Source of the DNA: Caulobacter segnis
Lineage (GTDB): Bacteria > Pseudomonadota > Alphaproteobacteria > Caulobacterales > Caulobacteraceae
Length of the DNA: 64,000 nt
Reading direction: 5' to 3'
NCBI RefSeq assembly: GCF_023935105.1
Contig: NZ_CP096040.1
Coordinates: 2,790,001-2,854,000, forward strand
In this document: positions 53,481-62,824 of the stretch, piece after piece
Layout of the letters: each line of letters opens with the position of its first letter
Numbering within the stretch: the first letter of the stretch is position 1
The notes under the pieces: generated by a model
The model's database searches: none
What the model was told of the DNA's origin: nothing
Seen by the model: the letters and a program-made list of their open reading frames with translations, nothing else
Program-made: the position numbers and the translations under genes

Positions 53481-55783
53481 CACGGCTTCCTCGACCAGGC
53501 CTTCAGGTTGGCCGCGCCGGTCAGCGCGGCGTCGCCGGCGTGGCGACCGACATACAGAGGGTAGCGGCCTGCCGCGAGCGTCCAGCCGGGCTTGGCGGTG
53601 TCGTAGTCGGCTAGGAGGCGCGGCTCGACGGTCAAGGTTACCCGCCGGGTCTCGCCGGGCGCCAGGTCGACCTTCTCGAAGCCCGCCAGACGGACCATCG
53701 GCTTGCGCTTGCCGGCCGTGACGTAGAGCTGCGGCGTATCGGCGCCGGCCACCTTGCCGGTGTTGGTGACGTCGAAGCTTACCTTCAGCCCGGCGGCGTC
53801 CTCGACCTTGAGGTTCTTGTAGGCGAAGGCCGTGTACGAGAGACCGTAGCCGAACGGATAGAGCGGCTGGCGCTTTTCCTGGGCGTACCAGCGATAGCCG
53901 ACGGCGGCGCCCTCGACGTACTTCACGTCGAAGGTCTTGATCGGACCAGCCTTCTGGCCGGCGCGGCGGGCGTCGTCGATCGCGGCCTGCTCGGCGAAGC
54001 CCGGCGCGCTGGCGCGCGGGGCCTGGTCGGCGGACTTCGGGAAGGTCATGGCCAGTCGGCCCGATGGATTGACCTCGCCGAACAGCAGGCGGGCGATAGC
54101 CTGGCCGCCGCGCTGGCCGGGATACCAGGCCTGCATAACCGCGCTGACGCGATCCAGCCACGGCATGGTCACCGGCCCGCCGGTCTCTAGCACCACGATG
54201 GAGCGCTTGTTGGCGGCGGCGACGGCGTCGATCAGGGCGTCCTGGTTGTCGGGCAGGACGATCGACGGCGCGTCCTGAGCCTCGGTCTGCCAGTGCCAGG
54301 CGAAGACGATGGCGACGTCGGCGTCCTTGGCCGCGGCGGCCGCGGCGGCGGGATCCTTGCCGTCGACATAGATCACCTCGGCGCCCGGCGCGGCGGCCTT
54401 GATGGCCTCCAGCGGCGAGGAGGCGTGCCAGGTGACGCGGACGAACGAGGCGGCCTCGCCACCGTCCAGCGGGATCTCGACTGGCGCGCCGCCGACCGAT
54501 CGCACCTGCGACGAGCCGCCGCCCGAAATGACGCCCACATCGGCACGGGCGCCGATCAGCACGATCTTCCTGGCGCTCTTGGCCAGGGGCAGCAGGTTCC
54601 CGTCGTTCTTCAGCAGCACCGAGCCACGCTCGGCCACGGTCTGGGCGACCTTGGCGTGGGCGTCGTAGTCGATCGGCTGGGCGGTCGTCGGGGTCGGGTC
54701 GTCCATCAGGCCCGAGGTGATCACCCCGTGCAGGATGCGGCGGACCATGTCGTCCAGGCGCGCGGGGCTGACCTCGCCCTTCGCTACGGCGGCCTTCAGG
54801 TCGTCGCCGAAGAAGATCTGGCTATCCAGCTCCTGGCCCGACTGCTGGTCCAGGCCCGCCAATGCAGCCTTGACCGTGCTGTGCACCGCGCCCCAGTCCG
54901 ACATCACGAAGCCCGGATAGTTCCAGTCGCGCTTGAGCACCTTGTTCAGCAGGAAGTCGTTCTGGCAGGCCCAGTCGCCATTGACCTTGTTGTAGGCGCA
55001 CATGACCGAGGCCGGGTTGCTCTTCTCGATCGCGATCTGGAAGGCCAGGAGGTCGCTCTCCCGCAGGTCCGCCTCGTCGATCTGGGCGTCCATCACGTGG
55101 CGGCCGGTCTCCTGGGCGTTCAGGGCGAAGTGCTTGATCGTCGAGACGATGTGGTTGGACTGCACGCCTCGGATCTGTTCGCCCGCCATCTGACCGGCCA
55201 ACAGCGGGTCCTCGCCCAGATATTCGAAGTTGCGGCCCGCCCACGGGTCGCGGGTCAGGTTGACGCCGCCGGCCAGCAGGACGTTGAAGGTCTTGGCGCG
55301 GGCCTCGGCGCCGATCATCGCGCCGCCGGCGAAGGCCAGCCTGGGCTCGAAGGTCGAGGCCAGGGCCAGGCCCGACGGCAGGGCCGTGGCGACGTCGCCC
55401 TTGCGCTGTTCGACCTGGTTGGCCACGCCCAGGCTGGCGTCGCTTTCCCGCAGCGTCGGGATCTTCAGGCGCGGCACGCCCGGCACGTAGCCCGCCGAGG
55501 GGATCATGTCGGCCGGCGCCGGCTTGGTGTTCGGCGGGAAGAGCCCGTGCAGATACGTGATCTTTTCGTCCAGGGTCATCTGCTTGACCAGGGCGTCGGC
55601 GCGGACCCAGGCCGGATCGTTGGCGCGCGGGGCCAGCGGGGCGCTGGCCTTTGTCGGCATGACCTCGGCGACGGCGCCCGACCCAAGGGCCAAAGGCAGG
55701 GGCGCGAGGGAAAGCAACGCCACGGCGGCGGTAGTCCGGCACAGGATCCGCAAGGCGGATGCAGGCTGGGCGGCGGTCGTCAT
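53480..55783 (-). CDS. Glycoside hydrolase family 3 (beta-glucosidase-like)
   Basis: The 767-residue enzyme has a signal peptide (RTTAAVALLSLAPLPLALGS) and GH3 domains in order. The N-terminal barrel has the nucleophile Asp in FVMSDWGAVH, and KHFALNAQETGRH lies in the substrate site. An alpha/beta sandwich (VLIGARADVGVISGGGSSQV) and a C-terminal fibronectin-III-like domain (VSFDVTNTGKVAGADTPQLY) follow. The ATG at 55783 has ggag 8 bases upstream. It finishes hydrolysis of oligosaccharides delivered by the TonB receptor at 57447. Confidence 0.93.
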   Translation of the reverse strand: MTTAAQPASALRILCRTTAAVALLSLAPLPLALGSGAVAEVMPTKASAPLAPRANDPAWVRADALVKQMTLDEKITYLHGLFPPNTKPAPADMIPSAGYVPGVPRLKIPTLRESDASLGVANQVEQRKGDVATALPSGLALASTFEPRLAFAGGAMIGAEARAKTFNVLLAGGVNLTRDPWAGRNFEYLGEDPLLAGQMAGEQIRGVQSNHIVSTIKHFALNAQETGRHVMDAQIDEADLRESDLLAFQIAIEKSNPASVMCAYNKVNGDWACQNDFLLNKVLKRDWNYPGFVMSDWGAVHSTVKAALAGLDQQSGQELDSQIFFGDDLKAAVAKGEVSPARLDDMVRRILHGVITSGLMDDPTPTTAQPIDYDAHAKVAQTVAERGSVLLKNDGNLLPLAKSARKIVLIGARADVGVISGGGSSQVRSVGGAPVEIPLDGGEAASFVRVTWHASSPLEAIKAAAPGAEVIYVDGKDPAAAAAAAKDADVAIVFAWHWQTEAQDAPSIVLPDNQDALIDAVAAANKRSIVVLETGGPVTMPWLDRVSAVMQAWYPGQRGGQAIARLLFGEVNPSGRLAMTFPKSADQAPRASAPGFAEQAAIDDARRAGQKAGPIKTFDVKYVEGAAVGYRWYAQEKRQPLYPFGYGLSYTAFAYKNLKVEDAAGLKVSFDVTNTGKVAGADTPQLYVTAGKRKPMVRLAGFEKVDLAPGETRRVTLTVEPRLLADYDTAKPGWTLAAGRYPLYVGRHAGDAALTGAANLKAWSRKP

Positions 55784-55802
55784 GACGTTACTCCGTATGG
55801 TC

Positions 55803-57332
55803 TCAGGATGCTGGAACGGGGGCCGCGGCCAGCGGTGGCGCCTGGCATGTCCGGGCCACGAACTCGGCGTGGCTGGGCATGACATTCAGGCACTTGCCGA
55901 TGACCGTCTCGATGTCGCCGAGGTGGCGGGCGATGGCCTCGTCCGAGTGGACGCGCACCAGCGGGTCATAGCTTCGCGGCACGACGCCCTGGCCCAGGAA
56001 CACCTGGATCCAGCTCTCTTCGGTGAAGAGCTCGTCGTCCTCACGGAAGACCCGGCCGTTGGCGCGGAAGAGGTCCATCTTCCGCTGCAGCGTGGCGGGG
56101 ACCTCCATGTCGCGGCAATAGCGCCAGAAGGCGGTGTCGTCGCGCTCGGTGGCCTTGTAGTGCAGGATGATGAAGTCGCGGATGCGCTCGTATTCGAAGT
56201 CAGTCTGGCGATTGAACTCGTCGATGTTGGCCGGGTCGAAGCCGCCGTCCGGCAGCAGGCGAACCATGCGGATCACCGCCGACTGGATCAGATGCAGGCT
56301 GGTCGACTCCAGCGGCTCCATGAAGCCGCTGGCCAGGCCCACCGAGACGCAGTTCTTGTTCCAGATCTTCCGGCGCTTGCCGGTCGTGAAGCGGATGCGC
56401 AGCGGATTGGCCCGCTGGGCGCCGTCCAGGTTCGACAACAGGACGCGCTCGGCCTCGTCGTCGTCGATGTGCTTGGACGAGTAGACGTGGCCGTTACCGG
56501 TGCGGTGCTGCAGCGGGATGCGCCACTGCCAGCCGGCGTCGTGGGCGGTCGAGCGGGTATAGGGCGTGAAGTGCGCCGAGCGCTCGGTCGGCACGGCGAT
56601 GGCCCTGTCGCAGGGCAGCCAGTGCGTCCAGTCCTCGTAGCCGGACTTCAGGGCCTGCTCGATGATCAGCCCGCGGAAGCCCGAGCAGTCGACGAAGAAG
56701 TCGGCGGTGATCACCTCGCCGTCGTCCATGGTCACCGACTGCACGAAGCCGTCGTCGGACCGCAGCGTCACGTCGACGATCTTGCCCTCGCGCCGCTTGA
56801 CGCCGCGCGCCTGGGCATAGGTCGACAGGTGCTTGGCGTAGAGGCCCGCGTCGAAGTGGAAGGCGTGGGCGATGTGGCCGATCGGGGACTCGGCCATGTC
56901 GGCGCGGGCCCGCATAAACTTGTCGCTCAGCGCCATGGCGTTGTTGATCGACAAGGCGTTGAAGTCGCCCTCGCGACCGAGCTCGCGCATGCGCAGCCAG
57001 TACTGGTGGACGCGCAACCAGCCCAGATCCTGACCCAGCACGCCAAAGCCGTGCAGGTAGCTCTCGCCCTTGCGCCACCAGTTCCGGAACTCGATGCCCA
57101 GCTTGAACGACCCCTGCGTCTTGCGCAGGAAATCGTCCTCGTCGAGGCCGAGCAGTTCGTTGAACTTCTTGATGGCGGGGATCGTCGCCTCCCCCACGCC
57201 GACGGTCCCGATCTCCTCGGACTCGACGAGCACGATCTCGTAGAGGCCCTGGAACAGGCGCGAGCACAGGGCCGCCGTCATCCATCCGGCCGAGCCGCCG
57301 CCGGCGATCAATATTGTCTTGAGCGGTTGCAA
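55803..57332 (-). CDS. Flavin-dependent tryptophan-halogenase-family protein
   Basis: This 509-residue protein has the FAD site IAGGGSAGW (9-17), a conserved Lys77 (SFKLGI), the halogenase signature GWQWRIP (267-273, GWxWxIP) and the EPLESTSLHLI segment near 339-349. Catalytic residues of true halogenases are therefore present. In Caulobacterales such genes sit next to TonB receptors of sugar loci, as here between a receptor and GH3, with no indole pathway nearby. The natural substrate is unknown, and halogenation is not proven for this subgroup. Confidence 0.88.
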   Translation of the reverse strand: MQPLKTILIAGGGSAGWMTAALCSRLFQGLYEIVLVESEEIGTVGVGEATIPAIKKFNELLGLDEDDFLRKTQGSFKLGIEFRNWWRKGESYLHGFGVLGQDLGWLRVHQYWLRMRELGREGDFNALSINNAMALSDKFMRARADMAESPIGHIAHAFHFDAGLYAKHLSTYAQARGVKRREGKIVDVTLRSDDGFVQSVTMDDGEVITADFFVDCSGFRGLIIEQALKSGYEDWTHWLPCDRAIAVPTERSAHFTPYTRSTAHDAGWQWRIPLQHRTGNGHVYSSKHIDDDEAERVLLSNLDGAQRANPLRIRFTTGKRRKIWNKNCVSVGLASGFMEPLESTSLHLIQSAVIRMVRLLPDGGFDPANIDEFNRQTDFEYERIRDFIILHYKATERDDTAFWRYCRDMEVPATLQRKMDLFRANGRVFREDDELFTEESWIQVFLGQGVVPRSYDPLVRVHSDEAIARHLGDIETVIGKCLNVMPSHAEFVARTCQAPPLAAAPVPAS

Positions 57333-57446
57333 CCACCCGCCTCCCGTTGAGCCGGTAGGTCGGGGACGCCGAAGCGCCCCCGCCTCCGATTGGTTCTTGC
57401 CTGGCGAGCCTGGACGCGGGGGAGCGCGGCCAGCTCAGCCTCTTGC

Positions 57447-60311
57447 TTAGAACCGATAGTTCACGCCGAACAGGATCTGGCGGCCGTACTTCTCGTAGGT
57501 CTCGGGCAGCGAGCCGCCGTTGCTGGTCTTGGTGCCGCCCTTGTCGAGGCCAAGGCGCGTGCGGTACGGCGAGTCCGTCAGGTTGTTGACCTGCAGCAAG
57601 ACGCCCAGGTTGTTCAGCGGGCCGTCCTGGAAGGTGTAGCCGATCTGGGCGTCGACCTGCTTGTCGGCCAGGATCTCGGTGAAGCCCCGGGTCGCGAACA
57701 GCTGCACCACCTCGCCCTTGAAGGCCGAGCGATAGCGCTGGCTGATCCGCGCCTGGAAACCGCCACGCTCGTAGTAGCCGGTGACGTTGTAGACGGTGCC
57801 CGAGAGGCCCGGGATGCGGACTTCCTGGGTCGGATCGGGATTGCTGGTCGTGTTCAGGTTCGACTTGGTCAGCGACAGGCTTCCCTGCACGCCGAAGCCC
57901 TTCAGGAGGTCGGCGAACTGGCCCAGCTCGACCGCGCCGCTGAACTCCACGCCCTTGACCACGCCGCCGTTGCCGTTCGCTGGCAGGGTCATCTGGCCGA
58001 TCGGGCTGACGATGACGTTTGACGGGATCGAGGTGGCCGACGACGGCGCGGGAATGCCCGTGAAGTCGAACGTGCCACTCTGCGAATAGATATAGGTGTC
58101 GAGCTTCTTGTAGAAGCCGGCGACCGAGACATAGGTCGCGGGGCTGATATACCACTCGTAGGCTAGGTCGGCGGCCTTAGCCATCCAGGGCTTCAGGTGC
58201 GGGTTGCCGCCGCTGGCGCTCCAGGGATTGACGGTCGAGCCGGCGGCGCAACCGCCTTGCCCGCTGCAGACCAGCGAATTGAACGACGGCGTCACATTGG
58301 CGCGCATGTCGTCCATGCGCGGGCGGGCCATGGTCTTGGACAGGGCGAAGCGGAGGCGATGACCGCCGCCCAGGTCGTAGATCAGGTTCAGGCTGGGCAG
58401 GACGTCGGTGTAGTCGTCCTTGGTGCTGATCTTGGTCGGGACGATCGGCTGGCCGGCTTCGGTGCCATTGATCACGACGCCGGCGGACTCCTGCTTCTGC
58501 TTGACCACCTGCACGCCGACATTGCCGCGCAGATCGCCGGTCTGGAAGTTGGCCTTGGCGAAGAAGGTCGTGACCTCCTCGGTGATGTCCCAGTTCTTGT
58601 CGTAGTAGTTGGCGTCGAGGATCGGCGCGGAATTGTAGTACTTCTTCCACACGTCGCCGATCTTGACGCTGAGCACGTCGCCAAAGCCGGCGAAGCCCAG
58701 ATTGGTCGGGTCGACCAGGTCGGCGGCGTCGACATAGACCTGCTGGCGACCGTTCTTCAGGAACAGATCGTTGTCTGAAACGGTCTTGCCCTTGTCTCGC
58801 TTGGTGAAGTTTACGCCGGCCGAAAGCTGGGAGATGAAGCCGTCCATCTCGTGCTCGAGCCGGATGTCGACCGCCTTGACGTCCTCCTTGACGTGCGGGA
58901 AGCGGATCGCGCCGTCGTGACCCCAACCGCCCCAGGGGGCGCGGTCGCCCAGCGTGACCTTGCTGGCGTCGGCGTAGTTCAGGCCCTCGTCATATTGCGA
59001 GAAGCCGTTGTCGGCGACTTGGAAGCCGATGGTGTCATAGGTGCGGCCCACGTCCGGCGTGGCTGGGGTGACGCCGCCGACGCCGCGGCCGTAGCCCGCG
59101 TACGTCTCCATGATCTGTTCCTTCCGCTTGTTCGACGAATAGGACAGGTCGGCGACCAGCCTGGTCTTTTCGGACAGCTGGAACTCATTGTTGAAGCCGG
59201 CCGAGAACAGCTGGTCCTGGCGGGTGTTGAAGTCGTTCCGGATGATCGGGACGCCGTGGTTCAGCGTGCCGCCGGTGGCGAACTTCGAGCCGCCCAACTG
59301 CTCGGTGGTGACGTTCGAATAGGTGACGCCGTCGGCATAGGGGTTGGAGAACCACTGGGCGCCGCGCGTCGTCTCCTTCTGCTTGAAGGTCGAGTAGTAC
59401 AGGTCCAGCGTCGAATGGATCTTGTCGTTCGGCCGGTATTCGAAGATGCCGATCACCGCGTCGCGCTTGTTGTTTCGCGAGACCGCCATGATCTCCTGGC
59501 CGTTCAACATCAGCGCGCCGTCGGCGCTGTCCGGAGAAGTCGATTCAGCCGGGAACGCCTCGTAGCCATAGGCCTTGTAGCGCTTCACCTGCGACGGCGA
59601 ATCCAGGTGGGCGTAGCCCAGGGCCACACCGATCGTGCCGTCGGCGAACTGGTCGATGTAGCTGGCGCTGAAGCGGCCGCCGACGTTGTGGGAGTCGTCG
59701 TTCAACTTCTTGCCGGCGGTCTTCTCGCCGCGCAGGTTCAGCGCCAGGGCGCGCTTGCCATAGGCCAGCGGGCGCACGGTGCGCAGGTCGGCGGTGCCCG
59801 ACAGGCCCATGCCCGAGACCTGGGCGTCCGGCGTCTTGTAGATCACGACGCTGGACAGCAGTTCCGACGGATACTGGTCGAACTCGACGGCGCGGTTGTC
59901 GCCCGAGCTGGCCTGCTGACGGCCGTTCAGCAGCGTGGTGGTGAAGTCGGGCGCCAGGCCGCGGATCGAGATCACCTGGGCGCGGCCGTTGACGCGCTGG
60001 GCGGCCAGGCCCGGCAGGCGGGCGATCGACTCGGCGATCGAGACGTCCGGCAGCTTGCCGATGTCCTCGGCCGAGACAGCCTCGACGATCGAGGTCTCGT
60101 TCTTCTTGATGTTGATGGAGTTCTGGATGCCGGCGCGGATGCCCGTCACCACGATGGCCTCAACGGTGTCGTCCTCGGCTTTCGGCGTCGGGGCGGCTGA
60201 CTGCGCCCAGGCCGCGCCCGGCCCGGCGATGGCCAGGGTGATCGCGGCGGCTGAGGCCGTGGCGTAGAATCGCTGGATGGACGGACGCGCGCCGCTCGTG
60301 CGGTTTCGCAT
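57447..60311 (-). CDS. TonB-dependent receptor, locus 5
   Basis: The 954-residue receptor has a long Ala-rich signal peptide ending AAWAQ. The plug contains AIVVTGIRAGIQNSINIKKN, AVSAEDIGKLPDVSIAESIA and ISIRGLAPDFTTTLLNGRQQ; the barrel ends ILFGVNYRF. The ATG at 60311 has ggggagag upstream. Two abutting LacI-type palindromes lie about 70 bases upstream, and the LacI gene is next on the same strand. It leads the halogenase/GH3/GH30 genes. Confidence 0.93.
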   Translation of the reverse strand: MRNRTSGARPSIQRFYATASAAAITLAIAGPGAAWAQSAAPTPKAEDDTVEAIVVTGIRAGIQNSINIKKNETSIVEAVSAEDIGKLPDVSIAESIARLPGLAAQRVNGRAQVISIRGLAPDFTTTLLNGRQQASSGDNRAVEFDQYPSELLSSVVIYKTPDAQVSGMGLSGTADLRTVRPLAYGKRALALNLRGEKTAGKKLNDDSHNVGGRFSASYIDQFADGTIGVALGYAHLDSPSQVKRYKAYGYEAFPAESTSPDSADGALMLNGQEIMAVSRNNKRDAVIGIFEYRPNDKIHSTLDLYYSTFKQKETTRGAQWFSNPYADGVTYSNVTTEQLGGSKFATGGTLNHGVPIIRNDFNTRQDQLFSAGFNNEFQLSEKTRLVADLSYSSNKRKEQIMETYAGYGRGVGGVTPATPDVGRTYDTIGFQVADNGFSQYDEGLNYADASKVTLGDRAPWGGWGHDGAIRFPHVKEDVKAVDIRLEHEMDGFISQLSAGVNFTKRDKGKTVSDNDLFLKNGRQQVYVDAADLVDPTNLGFAGFGDVLSVKIGDVWKKYYNSAPILDANYYDKNWDITEEVTTFFAKANFQTGDLRGNVGVQVVKQKQESAGVVINGTEAGQPIVPTKISTKDDYTDVLPSLNLIYDLGGGHRLRFALSKTMARPRMDDMRANVTPSFNSLVCSGQGGCAAGSTVNPWSASGGNPHLKPWMAKAADLAYEWYISPATYVSVAGFYKKLDTYIYSQSGTFDFTGIPAPSSATSIPSNVIVSPIGQMTLPANGNGGVVKGVEFSGAVELGQFADLLKGFGVQGSLSLTKSNLNTTSNPDPTQEVRIPGLSGTVYNVTGYYERGGFQARISQRYRSAFKGEVVQLFATRGFTEILADKQVDAQIGYTFQDGPLNNLGVLLQVNNLTDSPYRTRLGLDKGGTKTSNGGSLPETYEKYGRQILFGVNYRF

Positions 60312-60379
60312 AGGCTCTCCCCTCTGAACCCGCCCTCTGAGCAAGGCGGCTCTTGTTCTTGTTCCAGTCAGCTTAGCTG

Positions 60380-60407
60380 TGGAAGCGCTTCCATGGAAGC
60401 GCTTCCA
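60380..60407. promoter_or_regulatory. Two abutting LacI-type palindromic operators
   Basis: TGGAAGCGCTTCCA occurs twice in direct succession (60380-60393 and 60394-60407). Each copy is a perfect 14-bp palindrome with the CG centre of LacI-family sites. They lie between lacI-type gene 2 and the receptor start, so repression of the receptor operon by that LacI protein is expected. Confidence 0.82.
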
Positions 60408-60464
60408 ATTGCTCCTGACACGACAACGTTGTCAAGGCGGAAACAAAGCTGACCTTGTGAAAGA

Positions 60465-61505
60465 CTAGCGCGCCGTCGTGGTCTGACGCGATACGACCGC
60501 GTGCTCGAGCTGCTCGAAGACCGGCTCGGGCCGAACGTTCGCGCCGGTCAGGCGCGCCACCAGCAGCTCGACGGCGCGCTGGCCCAGCACCTTGACGGGC
60601 TGGTGGACGGTGGTCAGTGGGGGCCAGACGATGGCGGCGACGGGGGCGTCGTCGAAGCCGGTGATCGACAGGTCGGCGGGGATGTTCAGGCCCCGCGCGT
60701 GGGCGGCCGACAGCACGCCGGCGGCCATGTCGTCATTGGCGCAGACCAGCGCCGTCGGCTTCAGCGCATGGTCCAGAAGCCGCGACGCCAGGTGGGTCCC
60801 GGACCGGAAGGTGAAGTCGCCGCGCAGAATCACGCAGTCACCCTCCCCCAGCCCCTGTTCGGCCAGGGCGCGCTGGAAACCCTTTAGGCGCCGATCGGCC
60901 GACAGGTGGCCTTCCAGGCCGGCGATGAAGCCGAACCGGCGGTGGCCCAGACGCAGCAGCTCGCGGGTGACGTCGTAGCCCCCGGCCTCGTCGTCGACCC
61001 CGACCCCGTCGGCCTTGCCCTTGCCGGGACCGCCCGGCGAGACGGTCACGACCTTGCAGCCCTGGGCCAGGACGGCCTCGATCAGGGCGACGTCGTCGCT
61101 GTAGGGCGGCGACAGGATCAGGCCTTCGCAGCGCTGGGTGGTGATCAGGTCCAGCACCCGCTTGTGGCTGTCGGGCGTCTGTTCGGGCACGTTCTGGACC
61201 AGCACCTGATAGCCCAGCGCCAGGCAGGCGCGTAGCGCGCCCAGCTCCAAGGCGGACTCGTAATACGAGTTGGGATCGTTCTCCGGATCCGAGGCGAAGA
61301 CGAAGGCCAGCAGCCGGCTGGCGCCGCCCGCCAGGCTGCGGGCCTGGGGATTGACCTTGTAATCCAGCTGTTCGACCGCCTGCATGACGCGGGCGCGAAC
61401 TTCGTCGCGGACATTGGGACCGCCGTTGAGCACCCGAGACACCGTCACGCGCGCCACGCCCGACAGTCGGGCGACGTCGTCGATGGTGGGTCTCTTGCTC
61501 GTCAA
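60465..61505 (-). CDS. LacI-family transcriptional repressor 2
   Basis: From a TTG at 61505 (gggag 8 bases upstream) it has 346 residues: an HTH TIDDVARLSGVARVTVSRVL, and a ligand domain with CEGLILSPPYSDD, ALVCANDDMAAGVL and ITGFDDAPVAAI. A GTG at 61556 would add 17 residues without a clear ribosome binding site. It lies upstream of, and on the same strand as, the receptor/halogenase/GH3/GH30 genes, with tandem palindromes between. The ligand is presumably a glucoside or other released sugar. Confidence 0.9.
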   Translation of the reverse strand: MTSKRPTIDDVARLSGVARVTVSRVLNGGPNVRDEVRARVMQAVEQLDYKVNPQARSLAGGASRLLAFVFASDPENDPNSYYESALELGALRACLALGYQVLVQNVPEQTPDSHKRVLDLITTQRCEGLILSPPYSDDVALIEAVLAQGCKVVTVSPGGPGKGKADGVGVDDEAGGYDVTRELLRLGHRRFGFIAGLEGHLSADRRLKGFQRALAEQGLGEGDCVILRGDFTFRSGTHLASRLLDHALKPTALVCANDDMAAGVLSAAHARGLNIPADLSITGFDDAPVAAIVWPPLTTVHQPVKVLGQRAVELLVARLTGANVRPEPVFEQLEHAVVSRQTTTAR

Positions 61506-61604
61506 ATCAGGCTCCCTCGAACCGGCCGGAAGATGGTCAGGAAAACGCCGCAACACAAGCGGTTCAACCGGAGCGATCTAATCTGGTCCGACCGATCAAT
61601 CCAT

Positions 61605-61619
61605 ATTGGCATGACCAAT
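61605..61619. promoter_or_regulatory. UxuR/GntR-like operator candidate
   Basis: ATTGG-catga-CCAAT is a perfect inverted repeat between lacI-type gene 2 and the lyase gene, overlapping the start of a promoter-like TTGACA. Its first 12 bases nearly match the element at 24163. Confidence 0.5.
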
Positions 61620-61621
61620 AA

Positions 61622-61652
61622 TTGACAATCTCGCGTATTGGCCAGATATCTT
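61622..61652 (+). promoter_or_regulatory. Sigma-70-like promoter for the lyase
   Basis: TTGACA at 61622-61627, then 17 bases, then GATATC, with TATCTT two bases further on. It lies directly after the inverted repeat and 50 bases before the start codon, in the correct direction. Confidence 0.45.
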
Positions 61653-61700
61653 TCATCAAAGCGCTCGCGATAGGCGAGCAAAAAGCCCGGGGAGATCGCC

Positions 61701-62768
61701 TTGAAGACCGTCTGGCTGGCCGCCTGCGCCCTGACCTCAGCCGCGACCGCCGCGCATGCCGCCGACTACGCCCTGCTGGGACCGTCGTTTGGCAAGGGGC
61801 CTGTCACGCCCGCGCTGTCCGAGGCGGTGATCTCTCGCGCTATGGCGACCCCGGACCGCCCGCCGGGCGCGATTCCCCACGCGCACACCGAAGGCACCCT
61901 GCCCGGCAAGGGCATTCGCGAAATCAGCCTTAAGGCCCGCGAGGATCAGCCCATCGTACTGAACTTCGCCATCGCCTATCGCCTGACCGGCGATCGTCGG
62001 TTCCTCGACGCCGCCGGCCGCTATCTGGAGAACTGGGCCGACATCTACCAGTTCTCGTTCAACCCGATCGACGAGACGGGCTTCGACACGCTGCTGATGG
62101 CCTACGACCTGACCGAGGACGACCTCCCCGCCCCCGTTCGCGCCAAGGTCGATGCGTTCTGGCGCAAGATGGCGGTCGGTTATCTCGACGCCATCGACGC
62201 TGGGCCCCGGAACGCCAACACCAACTGGCAGAGCCATCGGGTCAAGCTGGCGACCATGGCCGCGTTCCAGACCGGCGACACGGCGATCATCGACCGGGCC
62301 CGTGAGGCCTACCGTAGGCAGATCGCCGCCAACCTGCTGCCAGACGGCAGCATGTTCGACTTCCACGAGCGCGACGCCCTGCACTACGTCACCTACAATC
62401 TGGATCCGCTGATGATGGCCGCGCTTTCGGCCCGGGCGCATGGCCTGGACTGGTTCGGCTGGAAGAGCCCGGCGGGCGCCAGCCTGCCCCACTCCCTCGA
62501 CTGGCTGGCCGCCTATGCGCGGGGCGACAAGACCCATATCGAGTTCGCCAACTCAAAGATCCAGTTCGACCGCGACCGCGCCGCCGCCGGTCAGAAGGAG
62601 TACGCCCCGCACCCGTGGGACGTCGGCAACGGCGTCTCGACCTACAGCCTGGCCAGCCTGCTGGACGCCCGATACCTGCCGCTGCGCGACGACCTGGTGA
62701 AGCGCACCGGCAAGCGCCCACCCGTCTGGACCGAGATCCAGCGCGCTTCGCAGAGCCCGGCGCGTTGA
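61701..62768 (+). CDS. Alginate-lyase-family polysaccharide lyase
   Basis: This 355-residue secreted protein has a signal peptide (WLAACALTSAATAAHAADYA), an all-helical toroid core and the alginate_lyase-type segment NANTNWQSHRVKL (171-183), with FHERDALHYVTYNLDPL giving further candidate catalytic His/Tyr residues (His222, Tyr229). The TTG start at 61701 has ggggag 8 bases upstream. The family cleaves uronate chains by beta-elimination. In this pectin context the substrate may be polygalacturonate-like rather than alginate. Confidence 0.82.
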   Translation: MKTVWLAACALTSAATAAHAADYALLGPSFGKGPVTPALSEAVISRAMATPDRPPGAIPHAHTEGTLPGKGIREISLKAREDQPIVLNFAIAYRLTGDRRFLDAAGRYLENWADIYQFSFNPIDETGFDTLLMAYDLTEDDLPAPVRAKVDAFWRKMAVGYLDAIDAGPRNANTNWQSHRVKLATMAAFQTGDTAIIDRAREAYRRQIAANLLPDGSMFDFHERDALHYVTYNLDPLMMAALSARAHGLDWFGWKSPAGASLPHSLDWLAAYARGDKTHIEFANSKIQFDRDRAAAGQKEYAPHPWDVGNGVSTYSLASLLDARYLPLRDDLVKRTGKRPPVWTEIQRASQSPAR

Positions 62769-62824
62769 ACCGGTTCGGTTGACCCGGGTTCTCCCGTCTG
62801 ACCCAATCGAGGCGGGAGAACCTG

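Noticed and set aside
52068..54161. Possible GH3-GH30 fusion frame
   Set aside because: The frame upstream of 53480 is out-of-frame GH3 sequence; GH30 has its own signal peptide and an ATG that overlaps the GH3 stop.
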